From the NCBI GenBank assembly GCA_004154925.1, contig QJNS01000177.1, forward strand, positions 1 to 64,000: DNA of 64,000 nucleotides, written 5' to 3'. Positions 1 to 11,700 of this stretch are shown piece after piece. The number at the start of each line of letters is the position of its first letter. Within the stretch, counting starts at the first letter, position 1. The stretch comes from Monosporascus cannonballus (lineage: Eukaryota > Ascomycota > Sordariomycetes > Xylariales). Made by a program: the position numbers and the translations under genes. The notes below the pieces were generated by a model. The model made no database searches. It was not told the origin of the DNA and saw only the letters and a list, made by a program, of their open reading frames with translations.

Positions 1-2231
1 CCTCACCGTCTAGCTAGGACCTTCTAGAGGCCATGCAACCTTCAATATACCTTTTCTTCAGTTATATGCTTCTGTGTGTGATGCAGGGTCTTATAGCGAG
101 CTATACCCCCAGAAGTCCTGTGATATAGAACAAGAAATTTAAATGACAACGAAATACTCTAAACCTAAAAAAAGCCCAAAAAAAGGAAAAGAAAAAGGTA
201 AGTGCACAGGCCCGAATGGATGACCTATAAGGACCTTGCAAAAAAAAAAAAGCAGAGCAACTGGGCCGCCACTGGGACTCACGCACGACAATCTCCCTGC
301 CATACCACTCTGCCATTGGGCAAGTGTGTTCTTCTTACGGACCAATTTACTCTTTGGACATATATAGCCGACAGATGGCGTAGAACCAAACGTTCATCTT
401 TCGCTAAGGAATCGATAACATAGTCCCTTATAACCAGGGAGTCACGGCGTTGCATTCGATGCTTGGCTCGTAGAATACGCTAATGAGCATAGGACGAATG
501 CCTCCTATAGGGCAGCTCATAGTGAGTAGTCTATCAAGACTGTTTGTCTTCATAGACCAGTCATGCTTCAATCTGGGGCTAGGTCTAGTATTGTCTGGGC
601 GTAATGGCTGTGCGGATGATGTTGGTATCCGAAATGTCCCACTCTTCTCATGGAAGGGAGAAGGGGAACAACAGCAAGCTGTCTGGCATTGGTCAGAGAT
701 TCGGCGTCCGGCACAGAATATCCGAAGATACTCTTTGGCTTCGGCGAACCATGCTATTCCGTCCGGCTGGTTTTCGGAGGCCGTCGGATCTAACTTGTAT
801 TTCGGTCGGAACCGTGGGCCTCCCTGAAGATCCACTGACCAAGGGCAGCACAACATGTCCTGCTTCAAGGTGATAGCTGCTTCCCAGCATTTATTTGGCG
901 AAAGGACAGCAGCCCACCCTGGCTATCGTGTTAGCGAGTACTGTTTCCTCTTATTTAGAGCACAGAAGATTTGAACCGAGTGATAGTGGGGAGAGACCAT
1001 TTTTGCAGGCTACAATGCGCGAGAGAAGTATCCACCACTGTACTTCTTACGGTGAAGCATCTCCGATATCCATGTCGGTGAAGCCACCCTCGATACCTTA
1101 CCAACAGTCGAGTGCTCGTCATCTTATTGCCTGCCTGCCGCTATATATCAACGATGACGTAGCCATCAAGTCAGTCCGTCGTGCGGCTAAGATATAATTA
1201 GGCACATGCTAGGATGAGGACCGCCAGATGATCGTTTCCGATAGAGAGTAACCATGGTGTATATTCCATCCTTCCTGCCAGACCTCCAGGAGAAGGACAA
1301 GTGGCCGGCCGCAGGTTGCAGGGATCGACCCCCAGAGCAGAAGAGCGGTTGCAAAGACACGACAATTACCAGACATAGATCTGGCCTTTCTTCAGGGCTG
1401 GTTTTCTCGGAAGCAGGGTCGTGGAGCAAGCAAGTCCCTGGCAGAGAGGTACTGGATCGGGAGACATGGATAACGTCTAACATGGGGAGTACAGCCCATA
1501 CCACAGCCTGAAACTATTTCCATTTATGGCGTGAAAGTCTTCAAAGCCGAGGTGCACCAGATCGTTTATTAGATGCGGCTGGTAGTTGAATTTGATCAAT
1601 GGAGCCACACGGGAGCGAAAGACACGGAGAGTTTGAAACGGACTGCTGGCCGGGCACTCAACCTGTAAAAGGGGTAGAAAGTTAACATAAACCTTCTACG
1701 CTGGGTTAGAGAGCTGGAAAATAATTGATAATCCAGGAACTACTCCCAGTCCACCCCATGAAGTTGGATAAAGTCTTGCTATGGTGGACGAGCGGTGCGT
1801 CAATGACGGACTTATGATCACTTATTAATTTAGCCAAGGCCCAAGTATCAAATAACAACAGTGAGCGTTGTCAGGCCCAAGCATTCAGAAACACAGCATA
1901 TAGTGGTGTCCCGGTTGGGAGTGCACTGAAACCGAACCTATGATGTACATTTTCTCCTTTCCACAAATGTAAATTATACAATCAACCAAGTGGATTGGAG
2001 TTACGAGAAAAGTAAACACGCTGAAGGACCCCTAGACCCCTATCAACAGCCCCACACCGCTAACGACGTCAGCGCACTAGTTAGTGGGCTCTTAGTAGAT
2101 AGCGATAAGGAGCTACCCCACGTTCCCAAATTCATCAGGAAGGCCAGCCGCAGAGCCTCATCCATTGACATCCACACCAACCACAGCCCACTTCAAACGT
2201 ACAACCATCTCCGGCACAACCACCAGCAAAA
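1..2231. other. Intergenic region upstream of SRP19
   Basis: No open reading frame here resembles a protein family I know, and none has convincing length or intron signals. Base composition is ordinary, so this is not a RIP block. The last 200 bp (C/A-rich, around 2120-2231) should hold the SRP19 promoter and 5' leader; the start context at 2232 is AAAATG. The region may contain decayed sequence or the end of a gene outside the window, but nothing supports a call. Confidence 0.5.
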
Positions 2232-3146
2232 ATGTCGCACGCGCGAATAGAAGAAGTGTCCGACAGCGACCTGTCGGACCCCTCGGAGGGCGACATCGAC
2301 GACTTCGTGGAGTCGGACATCATGCGGAAGATCGAGCCCAAGAAGCAGCCGACCACGACACAGCCCAGCGCATCATCCCGGGCACCGCCGCTCGTGAACC
2401 CGGCCCACGCCCCGCCGCAGGCCCCGCAGGTCCAGGCCTCGGACATAAAGGACTACCAGTGCATCTACCCGGTGTACTTCGACGCGACGCGGTCGCGGGC
2501 CGAGGGGCGGCGCGTGCCGGCGTCGCTGGCGGTGGCGAACCCGCTGGCGCGGGAGATCGCGACGGCGTGCGCGCAGCTGCGGCTGCAGCCCGTGTTCGAG
2601 GCGCACCGCGCGCACCCCAAGGACTGGGCGAACCCGGGGCGCGTCCGGGTGCCGCTGAAGAGGCTGCGCCACCTGCAGGGGGGCCCGGCGGCGGCGGCGG
2701 CGGGGTCGCAGGTCAGGAACAAGCACCACCTGTACGTGCTCATCGCGCGCCACCTGCGCGCGAACCCGACGACCGAGCGCAGCGACGCGCTGCGCCGCGT
2801 GCGCGTGCCGGGCCTCGGCATCCCCGGCCAGGACGACGAGGGGGCGCCCTGGCCCCGCCCCGCCGTGCCGCGCGGCTGGAAGATCGGCGAGCTGCTGCCC
2901 GCGTACAGCGCCGCCATGACGGGCGGCGGCGTCAGCGAGAACGCCTTCAAGGACATGATGAAGGAGATGCAGCAGCAGGGCGGTCCCGGCGGTGCTGGTG
3001 GCGGTGGGCCGGGCGGCATGATGGGCGGTATGGCCGACATGATGAATATGTTTGGTGGCATGGGAGGAGGGGGCGCGGGACCGAGTGCCGGCAGCGCTGC
3101 GGCGGAGGGAGGTGGCGGGAAGAAAGGGAAGAAGGGGAAGAGGTGA
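2232..3146 (+). CDS. sec65: Signal recognition particle subunit SRP19 (Sec65)
   Basis: Predicted 304-aa, single-exon SRP19 orthologue. SRP19 binds helices 6 and 8 of SRP RNA and is needed for SRP54 loading, so it acts in co-translational targeting to the ER. The SRP19 fold covers about residues 75-177: the entry strand YQCIYPVYFD, the helix AVANPLAREIATAC, and a KDW..PGRVRVPLK segment followed by basic residues, all typical of the family. The N-terminus (1-70) is acidic and Pro/Ser-rich, as in fungal Sec65. The C-terminus (about 245-290) is unusually rich in Gly and Met and ends in a Lys/Arg-rich tail (KKGKKGKR), a common RNA-contacting tail in this family. Start chosen because it is the first ATG of the frame, has A at -3, and gives the family-typical acidic leader. 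Its 3' end faces the dynactin gene (convergent). Confidence 0.93.
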   Translation: MSHARIEEVSDSDLSDPSEGDIDDFVESDIMRKIEPKKQPTTTQPSASSRAPPLVNPAHAPPQAPQVQASDIKDYQCIYPVYFDATRSRAEGRRVPASLAVANPLAREIATACAQLRLQPVFEAHRAHPKDWANPGRVRVPLKRLRHLQGGPAAAAAGSQVRNKHHLYVLIARHLRANPTTERSDALRRVRVPGLGIPGQDDEGAPWPRPAVPRGWKIGELLPAYSAAMTGGGVSENAFKDMMKEMQQQGGPGGAGGGGPGGMMGGMADMMNMFGGMGGGGAGPSAGSAAAEGGGGKKGKKGKR

Positions 3147-3753
3147 GGTGACTTGCTATGATGCACAAGTCGCGACGTTGATGGGTATGACGGGAGCTTC
3201 GTTCTAAAGCTTCAGCTGGGGCTACGGGGAATGAGACGCCATGGATGTATGCAAAGAGGTTGCAAGGCTTAGAATAGAGCAGCATCTTGATGACACCAAG
3301 ACATGAGAAAAAAATCACGACTACATGAATATAGATATGCTGGGCGATGGACACGCTAAAGCGGGAACAAGAGCACGATTTGGGCGTAGCTCGCTGTTAC
3401 ATTAGTGTTACGACGCCGAGGATAAGGCTTACGCAGCAACTTTACTGCCTCAGAGCTATTGATAAGGTATTATACCCTCAGGTACAAAACATTCCGGAGT
3501 GGAATCATTAGTTGCCATCTCACAACTGGTTAGAAAACGTCCACAAATGCCAGGAAAGATTTTTAATCAATGCAGACCTGATATCGTAATGATATAATAC
3601 AAGGGTATCTCTCTCCAGCCTCGCTTGCTTCTCCTGAGCCCCAGAGAACGAAAACGATGTAACACAGTGCAGTGTATCGAACAAGGCATGCCATAGCCTC
3701 AGGCAATCCGCAGCCCACAGCATCTGTGCAATGAACCCTCCTGTATCATGTCT
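3147..3753. other. Convergent 3' intergenic region
   Basis: About 600 bp between the stop of SRP19 (+) and the stop of the dynactin subunit (-). It presumably holds both 3' UTRs and polyadenylation signals. No other feature seen. Confidence 0.5.
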
Positions 3754-6700
3754 CTAAACCGCCCCAACCCGACCCAACAACCCTTCCCACCCCCTTGACC
3801 CCGCGATCCTAACTCCCTCAGCCCCGGCAGCGGGACTGATGACCTTGCCATCGGGGCCGGGAAGCCGGATATGAAGCCTCGCGGCGGCCCTATTTCTGGC
3901 CTTCCTTTCTCCACTGCTAGGGGTACCAGCAGCGGCACCACCTGACGTAAGGACGACGCCAGCCTTCTGCGCCACAGCGTCGGACCAGCCCTTCCACGCG
4001 GCATAGTCCTCAGCGAGACGCGCGGCGTGCCAGCGGGGGGTAGTGCGTGCGGGGCGCCACGTAGCGAGACGGTCGGCGGGCAAGGACCGCAGGTCGTAGG
4101 GCCGCGCCGAGGTCGCGAGGCGCAGCAGCTCCCCGAGGGCGTCGCGGCCCTCCGCGCGGACGAGCGCCCTGCGCTGCTCGGCCACGGCGGCGGGTCCCGG
4201 GGTTGACCGCGCCAGGAGCGGCTCGGCGAGCCAGGCGTGGCGCGCCTGCTCCGGGGCCCGGGCGCGCCGACTGTCCTCGCGCAGGTAGCGCACGGCGGCC
4301 TGCAGGGCGCCGATGTCGGCGCGCAGGGCGTCCATCTCGCGGCCAGTGGCGACGGCGCGCTCCTTCTTCTGGGCCGCGGCGTCTGCGGCTCCGTCGGCTC
4401 CGGCGTGCGCCGCTTTGCCGTTGTTGGTGTCGCCGGCGATCTTCTGCCAGCGGTCGCGGTCTTCTTCGAGGGCGCGGGCCTCGCGCTCCTGCTCCTCGAG
4501 GCTGCGGCGCAGGTCGGCGAGCTGCTCCTCCTTGTGTGCGAGCTCGGCCTCGAGGTCCGACATGCGGCTGGCCTTGGCATGTGCGTCCCGCATGCGCGCC
4601 TCGAGTGTGTTGATGCGCAGCTCCGCCGTGCTGAGGTTCTCGTCGCGCGTCGCCACGTCCCGCCGCGCCTGGTTGTACGCCTCGCGCAGCTGCCGCATCT
4701 CCTCCTCTGCGTCCAGGGGAATCGTCTTGGTCGCCTTGAGCTCCTGCGCCCGTAGCACCCACGGCGCCTGGCTGCGCTCGAACTCCTGCGTCTGCGACAG
4801 GTCGCCGCTGACCGCCGCCAGGTCCGAGATCTGCCCGCTGAGCACTCGCAGCTTCGACAGGTAGGTCGAGAAGAGGTCGGATTCGCTCGCCGAGAAGCCG
4901 ATCATGACCGAGCGATGGACGGCACTCTGTATCTCGGAATAAGTAAGGGGCTCTGCGCGACCTTCTTCGCTCACCAGCGCATGGAGATCCGAGCCGATCT
5001 TGCGAGCCATCTCCGCAAGTTCCTGGCTGGCGTGCTCGCATTGCTCGAAGACCTCAGCTGTCTCTGGGGTCAATGATAAAGACCTTGCCTTGAGATCTTC
5101 CAACGACCGCAGCGCCTTGGATACAATGACCTTCGTACTCCTGGTCTGACTGATGACGGCGTCGGATTTTCGGCCAAAGTGCTGCGCAAGCTCTTCTTCC
5201 TGCTCGTTGGGCGGCACAACTCTCTGAACCATGTCTTTGACAACGCCGAAAGTCGTAGCAGCAGACTCCAGATGACTCTGCATCAGCACCGTCTTCATCT
5301 GGACCTCGTCCGCGAAGCTCTCGAGGCCGTCGGAGATGTGCACCTCGCCTAGATGCGCCATCACCGCAATCGTACGCTGTAGTTCGCTCGCGCACTGCTT
5401 CTCCTTGAGGTCGTCCTTCCTCAAGCCGTCGATCCAAGCATTCAGGGCCCTCTCGACCGGCTCCAGCTCGTACAATGCGCCTTCGTACCTCGCAAATTCT
5501 TCCAACGAGCAGTGGCTGATGGCGTTCACGAAACGATCGCACATGGCGGACACCCAGGTTAACTTATCGAGTGCATCACAGCCGGCGAAGACGTCGTCCT
5601 CATGACCAGGGTGGGGCTGGCCATTGACGCGCTCCTTAATGAAACCATGCAGCAAGTTAGCCTTGAAGGCTAGCCGACTAAACCGTAGCAACGCCAGAAC
5701 CGAATCGCGGTCCGAGTTGTAGGTATCAGGCAGGAACAGCTTGACGATTTGCAGGTGTTGCTGCGCTTCTTGGGCGTCCATACGCTGGAGCTCCAGATCG
5801 ATTGTCTTGATCTGGGTCTTTGCTGCCGAGATCTGAAGCTTCTGGTTGAGATCCATCATAGCCCTGGACTTGCTCTCGAGCTGCTCGGACTCGGCCTCGT
5901 TGACCGCATGGGACGCGCGCATGTCCTCCAGATCGGTCTGCAGGTTCGTAACAAGCTCTCTGAACCGAGACAGCGTGTACTCCATGTCCTCGATAGCTTC
6001 ATCCTGTTGAGCGGCTCTTCGAACCTGCTCCGCAATGACGGCATCCTTGAAGTCGAGCTCTTCTTGCATCTCCTTCTCGTTCTGCACGTGATTGATCTCA
6101 AGTTCATCGTTAATCTCCTTAAGCGCTTCGAGGTCTTCAATAACGGCCTTCAATTCCTGGATCTGCTCGGACTGAGCCAACTTCTCGTAGCTGAGCTGCT
6201 CAATCATTGCCTCGGCGCCTAAGTTGTCGTCGAGCTGCTGCCGCAGGTCTTCGGCGCGCGCCTCGGCCTCCAGTAGCTTCTCCTTGGCGATCTGGTACTG
6301 TTCCTTCACGCCGTCGAACTCCTCCAGGTCTTGCTGCAGCTCTTTGATCTGTGCCTTCAGCTCTTCCTCCTGCTGCGAAGTAATATCTCGCAGCCGGATC
6401 AACGCCTCGCGGAGTCGCTCGTTGTTCCGCTCCATCTGCAGCCAGCCCGTGCTCGCTCGCTCTTCCGGCGACATGCCATTGGAAAATTCCGAGTTCTCTT
6501 CCCGCAGGATCTCGTTCTCCAGTTCTAACTCCTCCGCCTTCTGTTTCAGAGCTTCGAGCTCGACCTTCAGAACCTCGGCGGTTTCCTCTGCCATCTCACG
6601 GTCGAGGGTCGCCAGCTCCATAACCGAGTCATGCTCCGCCTGCAGGGCCTCGACCTGCTCCAGCCTCTCCTCTGCCTCCTTCAATTGTTTCCGTAGAGCG

Positions 6701-7890
6701 GCGTTCTCCTGTGCCGTAGCCTGAAATTTGCCCTCGATCTTCTTGTTAATCGTCTCGAACTTATCCCGTTGCTCTTGTAATCTCTCAAGGTCCTTCAGCT
6801 TTTCTCTGTCTTCAACGCGTTTCCGTTCGAGGACCTTCAACTTCGCCTTCAGGTCTTCGTTCTCCCTGCTCACCGCATTGCTAGCACCAACCCGGGAAGC
6901 CCCAGCACTTACAGCGGTTTTCGAGGACGTGGCGGAGGCGAGTGTTCGTGTGGACATTGCCGATGATGCCCCCTTCCCCGTCAGCTTCTCAAGAGCTTTA
7001 GTCCTGGTTTGCACGGGACTGGTCGTTTGCTCCCCGTCGCTCTTGAAGGGCGAGCTGATATCCGACCTGTTTCCAGGACCGCTCTCATTTCCCGACAGAG
7101 ACTCTCCCGACCGCACTCTTCCCGACGCAGAACGCGTCAGTCCTCGGCCTGTTCCCGCTACAGATGGTCTGCCACTCGGAGGTCGTGTCGTCACACTGGG
7201 CGGTCTTGATGTTGTTGACGACGCCGATGGCTGTCTCATAGCCTTTGATGAAGGCAATGCCGGTGGGCCCATGGAGGACCTAACCCCGGTCATCGAGGGC
7301 CGAGGCTTAGCCCCTAGACTGACGGAAGCGGAGCGAGCATTTGCAGGGGTGCCGGTCCGCGAGGTTGCGTTGCTTGATGCAGCGGTTGATCTAAGCTGTT
7401 TCGTGGGTGACCTTGTGGGAGACTAGTATGTTATAATTAGTATTTAGAGCCATGCGACATTGTCTGGAGAAGCTTGACGCACCCTCCCTATACTAGCTGT
7501 CCGGGATGGCCTAGGCACGGGACTTGGACTCGGAGCATTCAAGCTCCTCCGTTTCCCAATGGTTGGATCATTTCTAGAACTTGGTCGCCCTGGGCCGGCA
7601 GGCTGAGCGCCCGGTCGAGAACCTCTTCGGATAGGGGGTGCTGATTTCGGTTGTGGTGGCGGCGCAGCTTGCACTACGCTGATGGCAGCCGGTCTCAGAA
7701 ACATGCCTCGTCCCATCTCGCATTCGAAATATCGCTCGCCCTGGACAGATCCATCATTCTTGCCGCCGTCGTCCTCCAGCTCAACTCCGACCCATTCCCC
7801 CGGGGCAAAGAGGGTCTGGCCGACGAAGCGAACGACGGCATTGCGGCCGTCGGCCAGGAGTACTGTCTGCCCAACTGCGATCTCCGACAT
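3754..7890 (-). CDS. ro-3: Dynactin large subunit p150Glued
   Basis: Predicted 1,358-aa p150Glued, the dynactin subunit that binds dynein intermediate chain and microtubule plus ends; in Neurospora the orthologue is ro-3, needed for nuclear migration and hyphal transport. Exon 1 is 7890-7483 and exon 2 is 7422-3754. The 60-bp intron (7482-7423) has donor GTGCGT, branch TACTAAT and acceptor TAG, phase 0. Residues 1-72 are a CAP-Gly domain with the GKNDG signature at 43-47. A basic Ser/Thr/Pro-rich linker follows (to about 320), then a long coiled coil (about 322-700). The p150 dynactin domain begins near the QIVKLFLPDTYNSDRDSV segment, and a second coiled coil lies near residues 1010-1100. Start at 7890 rather than the upstream in-frame ATG at 8034, because MSEIAVGQ begins the CAP-Gly domain directly. 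The C-terminal coding part is very GC-rich, giving long spurious frames on both strands. Confidence 0.95.
7423..7482 (-). other. Intron of dynactin p150Glued gene
   Basis: 60-bp phase-0 intron. Donor GTGCGT, a perfect TACTAAT branch site about 17 bases before the TAG acceptor. Removing it joins the CAP-Gly exon (ending ..ASIGR) to SPTKQLRS.. and continues the main reading frame without a break. Confidence 0.9.
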
Positions 7891-8718
7891 AATGGGCAGG
7901 TTGCGGATGATTAGTACATTCTGCAGTAGTCGGCGCTCGGTTAGACTGATGTCGGGCGTCGTGCGAAGCTGCGCCTGGCCCGAGGTTAGAAGCTTCGTCT
8001 CTAAGTTCCTCTGCTTACGCGGGTTTGGCAACAAGGACGCGCGAACCGGACGGGCGCTTGATTGAATTGGAACTAGAACAGGGCAGCTGCAGGGGTTGGA
8101 ACCGCCCCGTGAAAGAGTGGGTCCTGGCGAGTGTGGGTACGTCCCTGTTGCACAGTGTCATTTCCTGTTCCTGATGGATCAGCACACAGTAGTTGACCAC
8201 TGCCCAGACTGGCCTCCCCTCATTTGCTGCTATTAGGTCCATTCCATGCTAAATTCAAACCCCCCTTTAAGTGTAGCCAATGTCGCGATATGTCTGCCTT
8301 TGTAAGTGTATTCGGTGCGACAACTTACTTGTAGCATCAGGTTTATGTCCTTTGTAGAATTAAGGGCGGCCAACCTAGGCTTCAAATAACTATTTATGGC
8401 TAGAAACTTGCGGCATCGGGAGAAGGTAGGAGACGGTCTTAAACTACATCATATGTAAGTCAACACTATCTCTTCTTTTCGGCCCCTCCTCTCATTCCTT
8501 ATCCCTTGCATATCATCCTCCCTTTGAATCTCTCCCTTCGATGCGGCGTCTTTCGCATCCCCGAGATATTTATTGACTTAAAATATCTTGTCCTACGTTC
8601 AACCCAACTCTAGATTCACTTCACATCTCCCCCCGGTCCCCTTTTCGTCTTCAGACGACCCCACCAGCTACCTCTCTCCCCACCCTCAAGCCCTACCCCA
8701 GCTATGACAGCTATCCTT
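7891..8718. other. Intergenic: dynactin promoter and 3' end of the HMG-box gene
   Basis: About 830 bp separating two minus-strand genes. The part near 7891-8300 is the presumed dynactin promoter and 5' leader. The segment 8470-8700 is strongly C/T-rich on the plus strand and flanks the stop of the HMG-box gene. No further gene seen. Confidence 0.5.
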
Positions 8719-11700
8719 CTACCATGGTCGTCGTGTTGCCTGCGCCGCAGCAGCAGCAGGCGCGGCAGAAGAATCACCGCCCCTAAAACTACCTGCGTCC
8801 ACCCACTCTATGATCTGGAAGCCGAGGCGGCGCTCGAGCTTCTCGTCCAAGACGCCGTCCAGCATGCGCAGGACGATGACGCTGTGCTCGGCGTCGACCT
8901 CGACGCAGCTCTGGCCGCGCAGATCGTCGGCCGTTGTGCACCGCTGGACGTACACCGTGAGATCCGCGCCCACGATACCGCGCCACAGCGTCGCCACCCA
9001 CCGCCAGTGGTCGTCTGCCCGGTACGCGTCGTTGATGGGCAGCGCTTTGGCCCACTTGTCTGACGCCGTCAAGCTGTAGCCGTCTGACACCACTGCCACG
9101 GGGAGCAGTCTCGGGTCAGACGTGGGGCTCGGTTGAGCGTGGACGTGCAGGTTCGATGTCGATTCTGCGGCAGTTGATGAACCGTTATCCTCCGTAGTTT
9201 CTGCAGTTGGATGTTTCGTCATATATTCGACGAGTTCCTCTGACGCCTTGTGCCATCTCAACATCCTGGCCATATATTTCGCTATCGAGGAACCAGACCC
9301 TTGCCCATTTTCACCCTCATCCATCTTCCCTTTGCCCTCTGCTCCATTTCCTTCTCCTTCTTGGCTTGACTCCTGATTTTCCGACCATATCCTGACGGCA
9401 TATTTGCCGGAAATAGATAATGCCTTCCGGACAACAGTGGTCACTTCCTTCAGAAGAGATGGTGCGGCACCCTCGATGGCAATAAGGGGTCCCCTCGTTT
9501 CGAAGCCAGGACCCGATGCTTTCAGCGGCGGGCTAATGGCCCGTAGGATATCCAACTTGTCTAGGAACGACCATATGAGGCCCATCTGCGGCGACTGCTG
9601 CCGGCGCTGGTGTTGGTACTGCTGTTGCTGATGCTGCGGCTGATAAGGATAATGCTGTCGCCGCATGGGACCCGGTGGGCCGTTCGCGATGCCCAGGCCG
9701 ACGGGGTGATGCGGCGCCGCCGGCATCATCAGGCCCGCGTTCGCATCCAGATTCGGCGAGTTCGGCAACTGCGTCTGCAGCGGCGGCAGCCGAAGCGACT
9801 CGTCGAATCCCGCATTCACTTGACTGGGCGTCGGCGCCGGGTGGTGCGACACGGACGGCGGCGGCGGCGGCGGCTGCACGTGCGGGTGGCCGTAGGTGTG
9901 CGAGTGCGGATGAGTATGATGAGCCTGATTGCTCGCTGGACGGTACGACAGGAAACCCGGGCCAGTAGCCGGCGCCATCTGACCAGCGCTGAACAACGGG
10001 CGCGAGAACCGATCCATCGGCACGTATCGCATGGGCAGCGGCGACGACCCGGGAGAAAAGGTGCCCTGAGGAGGGCCGTTATGGCGTCGCCGCTTGGCAG
10101 ACTCCGGGATCGGCCCGACGACGGCCGTCGGTGACAACTGCAGCCGGTAGTCCCCGTCGATGTCCAGCAGGTGCGGCTGCGTGTACCTGCGCCCGTGGGC
10201 GGCAGTATCGACCGACATCGCACTGGCCGCGGATTCGCGGCGGTGCTGCTGCTGCGATGGTATACCCGTATGCGGATGGTGGTGACCCGCCGCGTCCGGC
10301 GCGTTCGGGTGCGCGCCGTGATTCGGGTTGGCATTGGCGTACGGAGGCGGCCTGACCGACACGGGCGTCATGGCCCCCGGTGGCGGCGCCGCGGCGGCTC
10401 CCACGACTGTCCCTGCTGCGGCAGCAGCGAAGGGCGTCGAGGGCGTGCGCGGCGTCGCGATGTACCTACCGCCGCACTTAAGGCAGCGGCCCGGATCCTC
10501 ACCGTTCGCCGTCACTGGTCTCGACGCACCACTACCACCACTGCTATTCGCGGCCGCCCCCTTGTTGCCGCCGCGCCGCGGCTGGTACCGGTAGTCCGGG
10601 TACTGGAAACGGTGGCGGGCCTTCTCCTCCTCAGCGAGGCGCTTCCAGCTGTTCTTGACGTCCTCGGGCTGCTCGCGCCACTGTTCGCCGATGAGCTTCG
10701 AGATCTCCGGATTCGCGAGCCCCGGGTGCGCCGCCGCGACCGCCGCCTGGTGGTGTTGCCGGTACAGGATGAATGCTGTTTTTGGGGGAAAGGGGGTTGG
10801 TTAGTCAATTCTCTTTATGCAGATGCAGCACCCCTTCCGGCTCATCGCTTCGAAGTTGTAGTAAATGCCTAGTGGCTGGTGTGCTGATGAAATAAAATAA
10901 AGGGGGTTGGTTGTCCGTCAGGGGAAAGAGGGGGGTTGGGGATCGATAGGGGATATGAGACCATCGGATTAGTGTCTCAGTCAGCCAGTCGTCCTGTCCG
11001 CAACTTTCCCCCTTTATATTCTAAAATCCTTGTTACTACATGGCCCCTGCCCCTGAGACACAGAATCCGCTCCACCCTGATTAGAAGACCGACGCGTTTT
11101 ATCCGAGATTGACAGTCTCAGATCGGACGCGGACCCGTGTCTTCAAGGTGGATCCCTTCTCTGGCTCGTTTTCTCGGTTTATTCTATCCTTTTGCACACC
11201 CGTGACCCAAGTGAGGCAGATGATGTGGGGAAACGAATTAGGGGCTCTGAACTGACCATATACATCACGAAATGAATTGCGGCGGGACGACCAACTGTTC
11301 AACGCCTAAATGCAGAAAAAAAAATGAAGCACGGGGACGGACAGAAAGGTAACCCCCAACATCGAAGAAACCACAACAGAACATAGCAGGCAAAAGAACG
11401 TACCATTCCTCGGCCTCGGCACCTTCGGCGCCTTCGTGCACAGACAGATCAGCTCCCTCCCGGCGCCGGGAGGCGGTCCTTCTCCGGACCCCTGGTCCGC
11501 GAACCCTACTGCGCTCGACCGCCGTTCCCCCGCGTCCGGCGCCCAGGGGCCTAGGCTCGCGCCATCGTCCGCCCGTTTCCGCTTCGCCGACAGGGAGATG
11601 CTCGCCTCGCCGTCGATCGGTGACGCCGAGGCCTGCCTTCTATTCTGGCCCGGGATGCCATTGTTGCTGCTGTCCCCGGCTGGTGTGGGCGCAGGAGTAG

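Noticed and set aside
428..868. 146-codon minus-strand frame and overlapping plus-strand frames
   Set aside because: Overlapping frames on both strands, no domain, no splice signals or neighbouring support.
2165..3151. 328-codon open frame overlapping SRP19 in another frame
   Set aside because: Composition is a GC-rich shadow (Arg/Ala/Gly) of the SRP19 frame; the SRP19 frame has clear family motifs and a better start.
4010..5041. Long minus-strand frame of 343 codons and plus-strand frames at 4203-4864
   Set aside because: Shadows of the GC-rich coiled-coil part of the dynactin gene, which is continuous in its own frame with recognised domains.
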